A stretch of 64,000 nucleotides of DNA from Thalassovita mangrovi (GTDB lineage Bacteria; Pseudomonadota; Alphaproteobacteria; Rhodobacterales; Rhodobacteraceae), in the NCBI RefSeq assembly GCF_009857745.1, contig NZ_WWEN01000003.1, positions 722,127 to 786,126 of the forward strand, given 5' to 3'. This document shows, one piece after another, positions 45,688-53,625 of the stretch. Position 1 is the first letter of the stretch. Every line of letters starts with the position of its first letter. The position numbers and the translations under genes were made by a program. The notes beneath the pieces are model-generated. The model was given only the letters and a program-made list of their open reading frames with translations. It did no database searches and was not told the DNA's origin.

Positions 45688-46518
45688 ATGCAGATGCTGG
45701 ATGCAGGACCCACCGACGAGACCCTTCTGGAGGTCAGCAATATCGAGGTGATCTACAACCACGTGATCCTGGTGCTGAAAGGCGTGTCGCTGAAGGTTCC
45801 CAAGGGCGGGATCACCGCGCTGCTGGGCGGCAACGGCGCCGGCAAGACCACCACGCTGAAAGCGATTTCCAACCTGCTGCATTCCGAACGCGGCGAGGTG
45901 ACCAAGGGCAACATTTCCTATCGCGGCAACCGCGTGCAGGATCTGAGCCCGGCCGAGCTGGTCGACAGGGGTGTGATCCAGGTGATGGAAGGCCGCCATT
46001 GTTTCGAACACCTGACGGTGGAAGAAAACCTGATGACCGGCGCCTATACCCGCAAGGACGGCAAGGGTGCGGTCGATGCGGACCTGGACATGGTCTATCA
46101 ATATTTCCCGCGTCTGAAGGAACGCCGCAGAAGCCAGGCCGGCTATACCTCGGGCGGCGAACAGCAGATGGTGGCGATCGGCCGCGCGATCATGAGCCGC
46201 CCCGAAACCATCCTGCTCGATGAGCCGTCGATGGGCCTGGCGCCGCAGCTGGTCGAGGAAATCTTCAACATCGTGAAGAACCTCAACGAACAGGAAGGCA
46301 CCACTTTCCTGCTGGCGGAACAGAACACCAATGTCGCACTGCGCTTCGCCCATTACGGCTATATCCTCGAATCGGGGCGTGTGGTGATGGACGGCCCCGC
46401 CGCGGAATTGCGCGAAAACCCGGACGTGAAGGAATTCTACCTCGGCATGTCCGACGAAGGCCGCAAGAGCTTCCGCGACGTGCGGTCCTACCGCCGCCGC
46501 AAGCGCTGGCTGAGCTGA
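45688..46518 (+). CDS. Branched-chain-type ABC transporter ATPase (LivF-like)
   Basis: A 276-residue ABC ATPase. Motifs are Walker A GGNGAGKTTT, signature YTSGGEQQMVAIGRAIM, Walker B ILLDEPSMGLAPQLV and switch FLLAEQNTNVAL. A C-terminal tail of about 20 residues (RKSFRDVRSYRRRKRW) is unusually basic compared with LivF. It completes a full G-H-M-K-F transporter set flanked by two adenylate-forming enzymes. Confidence 0.93.
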   Translation: MQMLDAGPTDETLLEVSNIEVIYNHVILVLKGVSLKVPKGGITALLGGNGAGKTTTLKAISNLLHSERGEVTKGNISYRGNRVQDLSPAELVDRGVIQVMEGRHCFEHLTVEENLMTGAYTRKDGKGAVDADLDMVYQYFPRLKERRRSQAGYTSGGEQQMVAIGRAIMSRPETILLDEPSMGLAPQLVEEIFNIVKNLNEQEGTTFLLAEQNTNVALRFAHYGYILESGRVVMDGPAAELRENPDVKEFYLGMSDEGRKSFRDVRSYRRRKRWLS

Positions 46519-46616
46519 GAAAAAAATGAAACGGGCAGGGCGCGGTCCCTGCCCCAGCTGGATGCCAATCAGCCGGGTGCAACAATGCGAAGACACCCGC
46601 ACCGGAGAGTTTTGCT

Positions 46617-47837
46617 ATGAGCCGCTTTTTTGACGATCTCGAAACCCGCAGCGCCGACGAACGCGCCGCCGCCCTGGCCACGGCCCTGCCCGGACAGATT
46701 GCCCGCGCGCAGGCCCTGTCCGGATATGGCGACAGCCTGAAGGATGTCGATGCGGGCGCGATCAAATCGGTGGCCGATCTGGCCGCGCTGCCGGTGCTGC
46801 GCAAATCGGATCTGAGCCGGGCGCAGGGCGGCGATTACCCGTTTGGCGGGTTGACCACGAAACCGGCCAGCGGATTCGCGCATATCTTCCAGTCGCCCGG
46901 CCCGATCTATGAACCGGGCGGCACCGATCACGATTGGTGGCGGATGGGCCGGTTCCTGCATGCCTGCGGCATCGGCACCGGCGATATCGTGCAGAACTGT
47001 TTCGGCTATCACCTGACTCCGGCGGGGATGATTTTCGAAAACGGCGCTCGCGCGGTGGGAGCGGCGGTGCTGCCCGCCGGGACCGGCCAGACCGAATTGC
47101 AGGCCCGCGCGGCGCATGACGTGGGCGTGACCGCCTATGCCGGCACGCCCGATTATCTCAAGATCATCCTCGATAAGGCCGAGGCGATGGGGCTGAAGCT
47201 GGACATCACCAAGGCCGCAGTCGGCGGCGGCGCTTTGTTCCCGTCGCTGCGGCAGGAATACAAGGATCGCGGCATCGCCTGCATGCAGTGCTATGCCACC
47301 GCCGATCTGGGCAACGTCGCTTATGAATCCGAGGCGATGGAAGGCATGATCATCGACGAGGGCGTGATCGTCGAAATCGTCCGCCCCGGCACCGGCGATC
47401 CGGTCGCCCCGGGCGAGGTGGGCGAGGTCGTGGTGACCACGCTGAACCCCGATTACCCGCTGATCCGCTTCGCCACCGGCGACCTGAGCGCGGTGATGGC
47501 GGGCGACAGCCCCTGCGGCCGCACCAATATCCGGATCAAGGGCTGGATGGGCCGGGCCGATCAGACCACCAAGATCAAGGGCATGTTCGTGCGCCCCGAA
47601 CAGGTGGCGCAGCTGGTCGCCAAGCATGACGAGATCGTCAAGGCCCGCGTCATCGCCGGGCGCGACGGCGAAATGGACGTGATGACGGTGCAGATCGAAA
47701 CCCAGGCGCAGGACCCCGATGCCTATGCCTCTTCGGTGGTCGATCTGCTGAAGCTGAAGGGCAAGATTCAGCTGGTCGCGCCGGGATCTTTGCCCAACGA
47801 CGGAAAAGTGATCGAGGATCAGCGCACATACGACTAA
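46617..47837 (+). CDS. PaaK-like phenylacetate-CoA ligase family protein with altered phosphate loop
   Basis: A 406-residue member of the PaaK branch. Recognisable features are LPVLRKSDLS, GDIVQNCFGYHLTPAG, the TGD motif (RFATGDLS) and the hinge/A8 block GRADQTTKIKGMFVRPEQV. The usual SSGTTGKP phosphate-binding loop is replaced by FQSPGPIYEPGGTDHD, and the YG-x-(S/T)-E motif by CYATADLG. It may bind a nucleotide differently or have an altered reaction. It is last in the transporter operon. The region coding its C-terminal end is duplicated downstream as a pseudogene fragment. Confidence 0.88.
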   Translation: MSRFFDDLETRSADERAAALATALPGQIARAQALSGYGDSLKDVDAGAIKSVADLAALPVLRKSDLSRAQGGDYPFGGLTTKPASGFAHIFQSPGPIYEPGGTDHDWWRMGRFLHACGIGTGDIVQNCFGYHLTPAGMIFENGARAVGAAVLPAGTGQTELQARAAHDVGVTAYAGTPDYLKIILDKAEAMGLKLDITKAAVGGGALFPSLRQEYKDRGIACMQCYATADLGNVAYESEAMEGMIIDEGVIVEIVRPGTGDPVAPGEVGEVVVTTLNPDYPLIRFATGDLSAVMAGDSPCGRTNIRIKGWMGRADQTTKIKGMFVRPEQVAQLVAKHDEIVKARVIAGRDGEMDVMTVQIETQAQDPDAYASSVVDLLKLKGKIQLVAPGSLPNDGKVIEDQRTYD

Positions 47838-47867
47838 GCTGGCAGTACAACCCAAGGGGATTCTGCC

Positions 47868-48590
47868 ATGCAAAAAACAATCGTCTTTACCGGCCTTGTC
47901 GCCGCCTCTCTGCTTTGGAATTCTCATGCAGGGGCAGCGGGTTACGCGGTGGCCCTGCCCGCCGAACAGGTCAGCGCCCAGCTGAGCGCGCTGCGTGACC
48001 AAGGTGCGGCCGGGGTCCATGATTCTCATCCCAACCGTGTTTCTGGCGCGGTTCAGGCGAACAAGCAGGCAAACGAGCCGGAGCGGCTGATCCTGGCCGC
48101 TGCGTCGGGCGACCCGCGCGTCCGCGCGGAAGCCGAGGAACGGACCCTGCGCCTGACCCGCAACGAGCGGCTTACCCTTCAGCGCGAGCTGACGCTGCTG
48201 GGCTTTTCGACCGGCGGCGTGGACGGTGTGTTCGGACCCAAGACCCGGGCCGCCATCCGGCGGTTCCAGGCCAGCCGGAACTATGCCCAGACCGGATACC
48301 TGACCGCGCAGCAGGTGAGGCAGATTCACCGCGAGGCGGAGCAGCATCGTGTGAAACCCGTTCCTGTCCTACCCGTCCCCGTGCCCGTTCCTGTCGTGCC
48401 CAAGCCTGTTCAGCCCCAACCTGTCCAACCTCAGCCGGTACAGCCGCAGCCTGTGCAGCCCCAACCTGTCCAGCCTCAGCCGGTTCAGCCGCAGCCCACC
48501 CAGCCCCAACCTGTTCAGCCGCAGCCTGACCAGCCCCAACCCGGACAGCCTCAGCCCGGCCAACCCAAGCCGAAACCCGTTCAGCCTTGA
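47868..48590 (+). CDS. Secreted peptidoglycan-binding-domain protein with QPQPV repeats
   Basis: A 240-residue protein with an N-terminal signal peptide (about 1-24). A short linker precedes a PG_binding_1 domain at about 103-155 (LQRELTLLGFSTGGVDGVFG, PKTRAAIRRFQASRNYAQTG). A C-terminal tail of about 60 residues consists of VQPQP-type repeats (179-240). The tail probably spans the periplasm or cell wall. It is a paralogue of the next gene, sharing signal-peptide and PG-domain sequence, but lacks the caspase-like domain; this points to a tandem duplication with domain loss. Confidence 0.85.
   Translation: MQKTIVFTGLVAASLLWNSHAGAAGYAVALPAEQVSAQLSALRDQGAAGVHDSHPNRVSGAVQANKQANEPERLILAAASGDPRVRAEAEERTLRLTRNERLTLQRELTLLGFSTGGVDGVFGPKTRAAIRRFQASRNYAQTGYLTAQQVRQIHREAEQHRVKPVPVLPVPVPVPVVPKPVQPQPVQPQPVQPQPVQPQPVQPQPVQPQPTQPQPVQPQPDQPQPGQPQPGQPKPKPVQP
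48402..48587 (+). repeat. Tandem 15-nt repeat coding VQPQP
   Basis: About ten copies of a Gln/Pro pentapeptide unit, some with T, D or G for V, in the 3' end of the 240-residue protein gene. The DNA repeats are imperfect at third positions, which argues for selection on the protein rather than very recent slippage. Copy number may vary between strains. Confidence 0.85.
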
Positions 48591-48644
48591 CCGTGTTCAG
48601 TCGGACGGGGATTGGCTCAAGCGCTCTCCGTCCGGCCAGAAGCT

Positions 48645-48818
48645 GATCGCCGGGCGCGATGGCGAAATGGGCATGATGGCGGTGCAGATCGAAACCGTGG
48701 CGCCTCTGTTCTGTCGCGCGTCGAGCTGCCGAAGACGACAGGCAAGATTCAGCGGATTGCGCCGGGATATTTACCCAACGACGGAAAAGTGATCGAGAAT
48801 CCGCGCACATAGGACTAA
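48645..48818 (+). pseudogene. Frameshifted duplicate of the PaaK-like gene 3' end
   Basis: The sequence from 48645 parallels 47652 onwards: IAGRDGEM, then VQIET, then GKIQ, LPNDGKVIE and RT, up to the shared CTAAGCTGGC. Compared with the intact gene it has an internal deletion and frameshift and an earlier TAG. The similarity continues through the ribosome site of the next gene (CCCAAGGGG...CTGCCATGC). It is the leftover of a tandem duplication whose left breakpoint fell inside the ligase gene. Confidence 0.9.
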
Positions 48819-48848
48819 GCTGGCGGCAGAACCCAAGGGGGAACTGCC

Positions 48849-50252
48849 ATGCGTATACCATCCGTTTTCACCGCTATTGCCGCTGCGCTGCTGCTCTGGA
48901 GCCCCGATGCCAGGGCCGCGGATTACGCGTTGATCCTGGCCAACCGGACCTATGACAACGCCCCGGCGGAGCCGCAGGCGGCGTCCTTCGTCGAATGGCG
49001 GGACATGCTGCGCGACGCCGGGTTCGAGGTGTTCGGCGGTCCGAACCGGCAGACTGCGATCATGGTGAGTGCCGCGGAGGAGTTCCGCCACGCTATTGGC
49101 AGGGGCGATGCCGACCGGATCGTCGTGGTCGTTTCGGGGCGGGTTGTGGCCACTGCCACCGACAGCTGGCTTTTAGGCAAGGAATATAAAACGCCCTCGG
49201 CGCTGTCGGTCGGCCGCCTGGGCGTGTCGCTGGGCGGGCTGAACCAGGTGCTGGGCGATCACGAGGGGCATGGCCTGCTGGTGGTCGCGCCGACCTGGAG
49301 CAGCCGCGAAGCGGCCGGGCCCGGCTTGCGGGTGGGCGCGCGGGTCCTGGCGCCGGCAGAGGGCGTCGCGGTGATGGATGGGCCCGCCGACAAGCTGATG
49401 CCGCTGGTGCGCAAGGCGGTGACAGGCACCCGGCAGCCGCTGGGACAGATCGCGCGCAACTTGCCCAGTGGTGTCGCGCTGCGGGGCTATCTGCCCAACG
49501 ACCGCCCACTGGGGCGGGAGGCGGTCAACCGTGTCGATGACAGCGACCGCGCCTATTGGAGCGCAGTGCGTGACCTGGGCACGGTGGACGCCTACCGGTC
49601 CTATCTCAACCGCTTTCCGAACGGGCTGTTCGCGGCAGAAGCGCGCCGCCTGATCGCGGCCGCACAGGACGATCCCCGCCGCCGTGCGGAAGCCGAGGAA
49701 CAGGCCCTGGGCCTGTCGCGCAACGATCGTATTTCGATCCAGCGCGACCTGACACTGCTGGGATTCGGGACCGGCGGCGTGGACGGTGTGTTTGGCCCCA
49801 GAACCCGGGCCGCGATCCGAAATTTCCAGGCCAGCCGGCAATATGCCCAGACCGGATACCTGACCGCGCCGCAGGTGACGCAGATCCACCGTGAAGCGGC
49901 GCAGCGGCGCAGCGAACTGGAACGGGCGGACCGGGAGTATTGGGGCCTGACCGGCGCGCTTGGGACGATCGCGGGGCTGAACGCCTATCTGGATCGCTAT
50001 CCCAACGGCATCTATGCCGACGGCGCGCGCCGCCGGCTGGATGAACTGGATCGCACGCGGCGGGAAGAGGCCGCCTGGGACAGGGCGCGGCGGCTCGATA
50101 CCCTTGCCGCCTATCGCGACTTCGTGCGCAGGTTCCCCGCCAGCCGCCATACCGCCGCCGCCAGGAGACGGATCGCGGAACTGGAGCGGACGACTTTCCC
50201 CAATGTCATCCCGCTGGACCGGTTGCTGCTGGATCGCATCAAGCCCGATTGA
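48849..50252 (+). CDS. Secreted protein with inactive caspase-like domain and PG-binding domain
   Basis: A 467-residue exported protein (signal about 1-23). Residues 24-215 resemble the bacterial caspase-like fold (YALILANRTYDN, WRDMLRDAGFEVF, RIVVVVSGRVV). The AGHG position of active members is SGRV (about 96-99), and no DACR-type cysteine motif occurs; the segment reads VAPTWSSRE. The catalytic dyad is therefore missing. A PG_binding_1 domain lies at about 294-347. Three roughly 40-residue repeats (YxxxxxLGTxxAYxxYLxRFPNG type; 233-272, 361-400, 409-446) flank it. A structural or regulatory cell-envelope role is plausible. Confidence 0.8.
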   Translation: MRIPSVFTAIAAALLLWSPDARAADYALILANRTYDNAPAEPQAASFVEWRDMLRDAGFEVFGGPNRQTAIMVSAAEEFRHAIGRGDADRIVVVVSGRVVATATDSWLLGKEYKTPSALSVGRLGVSLGGLNQVLGDHEGHGLLVVAPTWSSREAAGPGLRVGARVLAPAEGVAVMDGPADKLMPLVRKAVTGTRQPLGQIARNLPSGVALRGYLPNDRPLGREAVNRVDDSDRAYWSAVRDLGTVDAYRSYLNRFPNGLFAAEARRLIAAAQDDPRRRAEAEEQALGLSRNDRISIQRDLTLLGFGTGGVDGVFGPRTRAAIRNFQASRQYAQTGYLTAPQVTQIHREAAQRRSELERADREYWGLTGALGTIAGLNAYLDRYPNGIYADGARRRLDELDRTRREEAAWDRARRLDTLAAYRDFVRRFPASRHTAAARRRIAELERTTFPNVIPLDRLLLDRIKPD

Positions 50253-50289
50253 GCCTAGCGCGGCTGGTCCGGGGACCGGCCGCGCTTAT

Positions 50290-52137
50290 TTATTTCTGGA
50301 ACACATAGGTGCCCGGCGCGGCTTCCATCGGCGGGTATCCCTTGCCGGGGGCGCCCATCTGCGGCGGCGCGACCAGCGTGTCGCTGCCTTGCGCCTTGCC
50401 CAGCCAGGCGGACCATTCCGGCCACCACGACCCGTCCTTGGTGTCATGCGCCGCGACCCAGCTGTCGGGGTCGGTGTAAAGCGCGTCGGCGGGCCGGAAC
50501 CCGATGCGGTAATGCCGGTTGCGATGCCCCGGTTCGCTGACGATGCCGCCGTTATGGCCGCCCTTGGTCAGAACGAAGGTCAGGTCGCCATCGGTGAACA
50601 GCTTGGTCTTGTAGACCGACCGCCAGGGCGCGATGTGGTCCTTTTCGGTGGCGACGACGAAGAACGGCGCCTTGATGTCCTTCAGCGCGATCACCCGCCC
50701 GTCGACGGCGAAGCGCCCGGCGGACAGCCGGTTTTCCATGAACAAGCCGCGCAGGTATTGCGAATGCATCCGGTAGGGCATCCGCGTCGCGTCCATGTTC
50801 CAGACCGAAATGTCGGCCTGGTGGTCCTCGATCCCCATCAGGTAGCGCCGCACCGCGCGGGTCCAGACCAGGTCTTCGGCCCGAAGCGCCTGGAAGGCGC
50901 CGCTCATCTGCTGCCGGTCGAGATAGCCCTGCGACCACATCATGTCCTCAAGGAAGGCGACCTGGCTTTCGTCGAGGAACAGCAGCAATTCGCCCGCTTC
51001 GGAAAAGTCGGTCTGCGCAGCCAGCAGCGTGACCGAGGCCAGACGGTCATCGCCGTCGCGCGCCATGGTGGCGGCGGCGATCGACAGGATGGTGCCGCCC
51101 AGGCAATAACCGCAGGCGTGGATTTTCCGGTCCGGCACGATGTTGGAAACGGCGTCGAGCGCCGCCATCACGCCGTCCTGCCGGTAATCTTCCATCGACA
51201 GGTCGCTTTGATCGGCGGTCGGGTTGACCCAGGACATGGCGAAGACGGTGAAGCCCTGCGCCACCAGGTAACGGATCAGCGAATTGTGCTGGCTGAGATC
51301 GAGGATGTAATATTTCATGATCCAGGCCGGCACGATCAGGATCGGTTCGGCATGCACCTTTTCGGTCTGCGGGCTGTACTGGATCAGTTCGAACAAGGTG
51401 TTACGATACACCACCTTGCCCGGCGTCGCGGCCAGGTTTTCGCCGACGCGCAGGCCCTCGGGCGCCTCGAACGGTTCTTCGGTGATGTAATGTTCGATGT
51501 CCGTGGCCAGGTTCTGCAGCCCGTCGAAGAAGGATTGCCCCTTGGTTTCGCGCGCGGTTTCCAGGATTTCAGGGTTCAGCAGCGGCATGTTCGACGGCGA
51601 TACCGTGTCCAGGATCTGCCGGATCATGAAGGCGGCCCGGTCGGTGTTCTTCTTCTGCGCGCCGGGGGTGTCGGTGGTGGCATGGTTCCACCAGTCCTGC
51701 ATCGCAAGGAAGCTTTGCTGCATCATGGAAAACGGCGGCTTGGCCCAATCGGGATGGGTGAAGCGGTGGTCGTTGCCGTTGGGGCGGAACGGCATTTCCG
51801 GGTCGTCGGAAAACTGGTTCGCGGCAAATGCGGCGAGCTTGAACATGTTCTTTTGCGCATGGCCGATCAGTTCGGCCTGCCGCCCCGGGGACACGGCCAG
51901 ATGCGCGGCCCAGTCGACCCAGGCCTCAGAAGCCGCATAGGGCGACACGCCGGAGGTGAGCTTGGCCATCGCCGCCCGCAGCGTCCGGTCCAGCGCGTCA
52001 TGCGGGTGGATGTCGGGGGCCTGTGCCGCGGCGGGGGGGACCGGCGGCTTTTCATCGGCGACGGGCGGTTGCGGCTTCGCGTCTTTGGAAAGCGGCACAA
52101 CGGTCGGCTTGGGGTGTTTGGAGGCAGGCGCGGTCAT
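50290..52137 (-). CDS. phaC: Class I poly(3-hydroxyalkanoate) synthase PhaC
   Basis: A 615-residue PHA synthase. After a Pro/Lys-rich N-terminal tail of about 50 residues come the N-terminal PhaC domain and the alpha/beta hydrolase core. The lipase-like box GYCLGGT holds the nucleophilic cysteine, and ATEKDHIAPWRS carries the aspartate region. The catalytic histidine is in TKGGHNGGIVSEPGH. It polymerises hydroxyacyl-CoA into carbon-storage granules. No phaZ, phaP or phaR gene is adjacent in the window; only the 3' neighbour is the caspase-like gene, convergent. Confidence 0.95.
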   Translation of the reverse strand: MTAPASKHPKPTVVPLSKDAKPQPPVADEKPPVPPAAAQAPDIHPHDALDRTLRAAMAKLTSGVSPYAASEAWVDWAAHLAVSPGRQAELIGHAQKNMFKLAAFAANQFSDDPEMPFRPNGNDHRFTHPDWAKPPFSMMQQSFLAMQDWWNHATTDTPGAQKKNTDRAAFMIRQILDTVSPSNMPLLNPEILETARETKGQSFFDGLQNLATDIEHYITEEPFEAPEGLRVGENLAATPGKVVYRNTLFELIQYSPQTEKVHAEPILIVPAWIMKYYILDLSQHNSLIRYLVAQGFTVFAMSWVNPTADQSDLSMEDYRQDGVMAALDAVSNIVPDRKIHACGYCLGGTILSIAAATMARDGDDRLASVTLLAAQTDFSEAGELLLFLDESQVAFLEDMMWSQGYLDRQQMSGAFQALRAEDLVWTRAVRRYLMGIEDHQADISVWNMDATRMPYRMHSQYLRGLFMENRLSAGRFAVDGRVIALKDIKAPFFVVATEKDHIAPWRSVYKTKLFTDGDLTFVLTKGGHNGGIVSEPGHRNRHYRIGFRPADALYTDPDSWVAAHDTKDGSWWPEWSAWLGKAQGSDTLVAPPQMGAPGKGYPPMEAAPGTYVFQK

Positions 52138-52290
52138 GTCGGATCTCGTTCGCTGAGGACTGCCCGAACATCCATGCGGTGATTCGGGTTATTCTTTTAT
52201 GACACAGATCAGATGGCCGACGGGACGGTGCGCGGGGGATGCACCGGGTGTTCAAAGGCATAGCGAAACGCCCGCGAATCGCGCAAAGAA

Positions 52291-52323
52291 AAAGACCGCC
52301 CTGAAATCAGGACGGTCTTTTTT
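52291..52323 (-). terminator. Terminator of the tRNA-Val / rpmJ unit
   Basis: A 14-bp inverted repeat (52291-52304 against 52307-52320) forms a stem that is complete with one wobble on the minus-strand RNA. It is followed by T residues on that strand (TTTTTC). It ends about 20 bases after the rpmJ stop. Confidence 0.8.
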
Positions 52324-52342
52324 CAAGCTCTGGAAGCTTCGC

Positions 52343-52468
52343 TTAGCCCTGGCGGGCTTTGAAGCGGCGTTGCGTCTTGTTGATCACGTAAACGCGGCCT
52401 TTACGGCGCACGACACGGCAGTCGCGGTGACGCTGCTTCAGCGAGCGGAGCGAGTTCTTGACCTTCAT
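52343..52468 (-). CDS. rpmJ: Ribosomal protein L36 (zinc-independent type)
   Basis: A 41-residue protein, [20 protein letters not shown] followed by [21 protein letters not shown]. It has only one cysteine, so the CxxC...CxxxxH zinc ribbon of other L36 proteins is absent; this C-minus form is standard in alphaproteobacteria. An AAGGAGA ribosome site precedes the ATG at 52468. It was too short to appear among larger reading frames but is certain by sequence. Confidence 0.97.
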   Translation of the reverse strand: MKVKNSLRSLKQRHRDCRVVRRKGRVYVINKTQRRFKARQG

Positions 52469-52539
52469 GGCCTTTCTCCTTCATTCGCGGCGCGCCTTTG
52501 CGCCTTGGTTTGCGGGTCGCTTCCTGTGAAGCGAAGAAA

Positions 52540-52614
52540 TGGTGGGCGATACAAGGATCGAACTTGTGACCCCTTCGATGTCAACGAAGTGCTCTACCGC
52601 TGAGCTAATCGCCC
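52540..52614 (-). tRNA. tRNA-Val (anticodon GAC)
   Basis: A 75-base minus-strand cloverleaf: acceptor GGGCGAT pairs with ATCGCCC, D arm TAGCTCAGCGGTAGAGCA, anticodon loop TTGACAT (GAC) on stem CTTCG/CGAAG, T arm GGGTTCG-type (AAGTTCGATCC), and encoded CCA. It lies 71 bases upstream of rpmJ and probably shares its transcript. Confidence 0.95.
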
Positions 52615-52652
52615 GTATTTGTCCGATTTGGCCCCGAGCCCCTAAAGAAAGG

Positions 52653-52670
52653 GGCGCGGAATTCCGCGCC
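52653..52670. repeat. Perfect 18-bp palindrome in the tRNA-Val leader
   Basis: GGCGCGGAATTCCGCGCC is perfectly symmetric and lies between the tRNA promoter's -10 box and the tRNA. A second small stem (GCCCC/GGGGC) overlaps it. It may be a processing or protein-binding element. Confidence 0.5.
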
Positions 52671-52679
52671 GGTTCGCGC

Positions 52680-52708
52680 TCTATAAAAGGAGTCGGCGGG
52701 GGGATCAA
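52680..52708 (-). promoter_or_regulatory. Promoter of the tRNA-Val / rpmJ transcript
   Basis: Reading the minus strand, TTGATC (52708-52703) and TATAGA (52685-52680) are spaced by 17 bases, close to the sigma-70 consensus and about 65 bases before the tRNA. Confidence 0.65.
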
Positions 52709-52764
52709 GGGCTTTTGGCAACAAGAATAATCGGGCTATGATATTTCCTGTAAAGGAGCCCGTC

Positions 52765-53625
52765 TTGCCCCAGGTCGCATTCGAGATCGTTCACCCCGAC
52801 AAACGCAGCACAAGCGTCGTTTTCGCGTCGCCCCATAGCGGGCGCGATTATCCCGCATCCTTGATGAAACGTACAGTGCTGGACCGTCTCGCGATCCGCA
52901 GTTCCGAAGATGCCTTCGTTGACAGGCTGTTCGACTGTGCGCCGCGGTTCGGGGCGCCGTTCCTGATGGCCGGGGCGCCGCGGGCCTTCATCGATATGAA
53001 TCGCGCCGCCGAGGAACTGGACCCGGCGCTGATCGAGGGGGTGCGCGGCGGCGGCCACAATCCGCGAATCGCGTCGGGCCTTGGCATCGTGCCGCGCGTG
53101 GTGGCCAATGGGCGGGCGATTTATAACGGAAAGATATCGCTGGCCGAGGCGCAGCGGCGAATCAACGGCTACTGGGTGCCCTATCATCGGCAGCTGCAGA
53201 AGCTGCTGGACGAATCGCATGCCCGTTTCGGCGAAGCGATCCTGATCGATTGCCATTCGATGCCGCATGAGGCGCTGGACAATATCGTGCGTTCCGGCGC
53301 GCCGCGCCCCGATATCGTGCTGGGCGACCGGTTCGGGGCGTCGGCCTCGGCCGAGATTGTCGATCAGATCGAAGCGGCGTTCCGCGATGCGGGGCTGCGG
53401 GTGTCGCGCAATGCGCCCTTCGCCGGGGCCTATACCACGCAGCATTACGGCCGCCCGTCGCGGCGCCAGCACACGGTGCAGGTGGAAATCGACCGGTCGC
53501 TTTACATGGATGAAAAGGCGATCCGCCCGCGTGACGATTTCGCCGCCTTCCGCCGCTTGCTGCGCGGGGTCATCGCGCGGATCGCGGAAATCGGGACGCA
53601 GGACCGGCAACTGGCGGCGGAGTGA
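52765..53625 (+). CDS. N-formylglutamate amidohydrolase family protein
   Basis: A 286-residue FGase-family (PF05013-like) enzyme. The TTG at 52765 is taken as start because AAAGGAG precedes it with good spacing; an ATG at 52738 lacks a ribosome site. Conserved features are FASPHSGRDYP (metal-binding His), RAFIDMNRAAEELD, ILIDCHSMP (Asp/His) and GAYTTQHYGRP. Family members hydrolyse N-formylglutamate in histidine degradation. No hut gene is adjacent, so a related acyl-amino-acid substrate is possible. Confidence 0.88.
   Translation: MPQVAFEIVHPDKRSTSVVFASPHSGRDYPASLMKRTVLDRLAIRSSEDAFVDRLFDCAPRFGAPFLMAGAPRAFIDMNRAAEELDPALIEGVRGGGHNPRIASGLGIVPRVVANGRAIYNGKISLAEAQRRINGYWVPYHRQLQKLLDESHARFGEAILIDCHSMPHEALDNIVRSGAPRPDIVLGDRFGASASAEIVDQIEAAFRDAGLRVSRNAPFAGAYTTQHYGRPSRRQHTVQVEIDRSLYMDEKAIRPRDDFAAFRRLLRGVIARIAEIGTQDRQLAAE

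Noticed and set aside
48402-48587. Repeat array that might be taken for a CRISPR
   Set aside because: The units are 15 nt, in frame and coding VQPQP inside a protein gene, without spacers or cas genes.
50014-52182. Very long plus-strand open frame (over 700 codons) opposite phaC
   Set aside because: It is the antisense shadow of phaC; its product is His/Arg/Gly-rich without a family signature, as expected from high-GC third positions.
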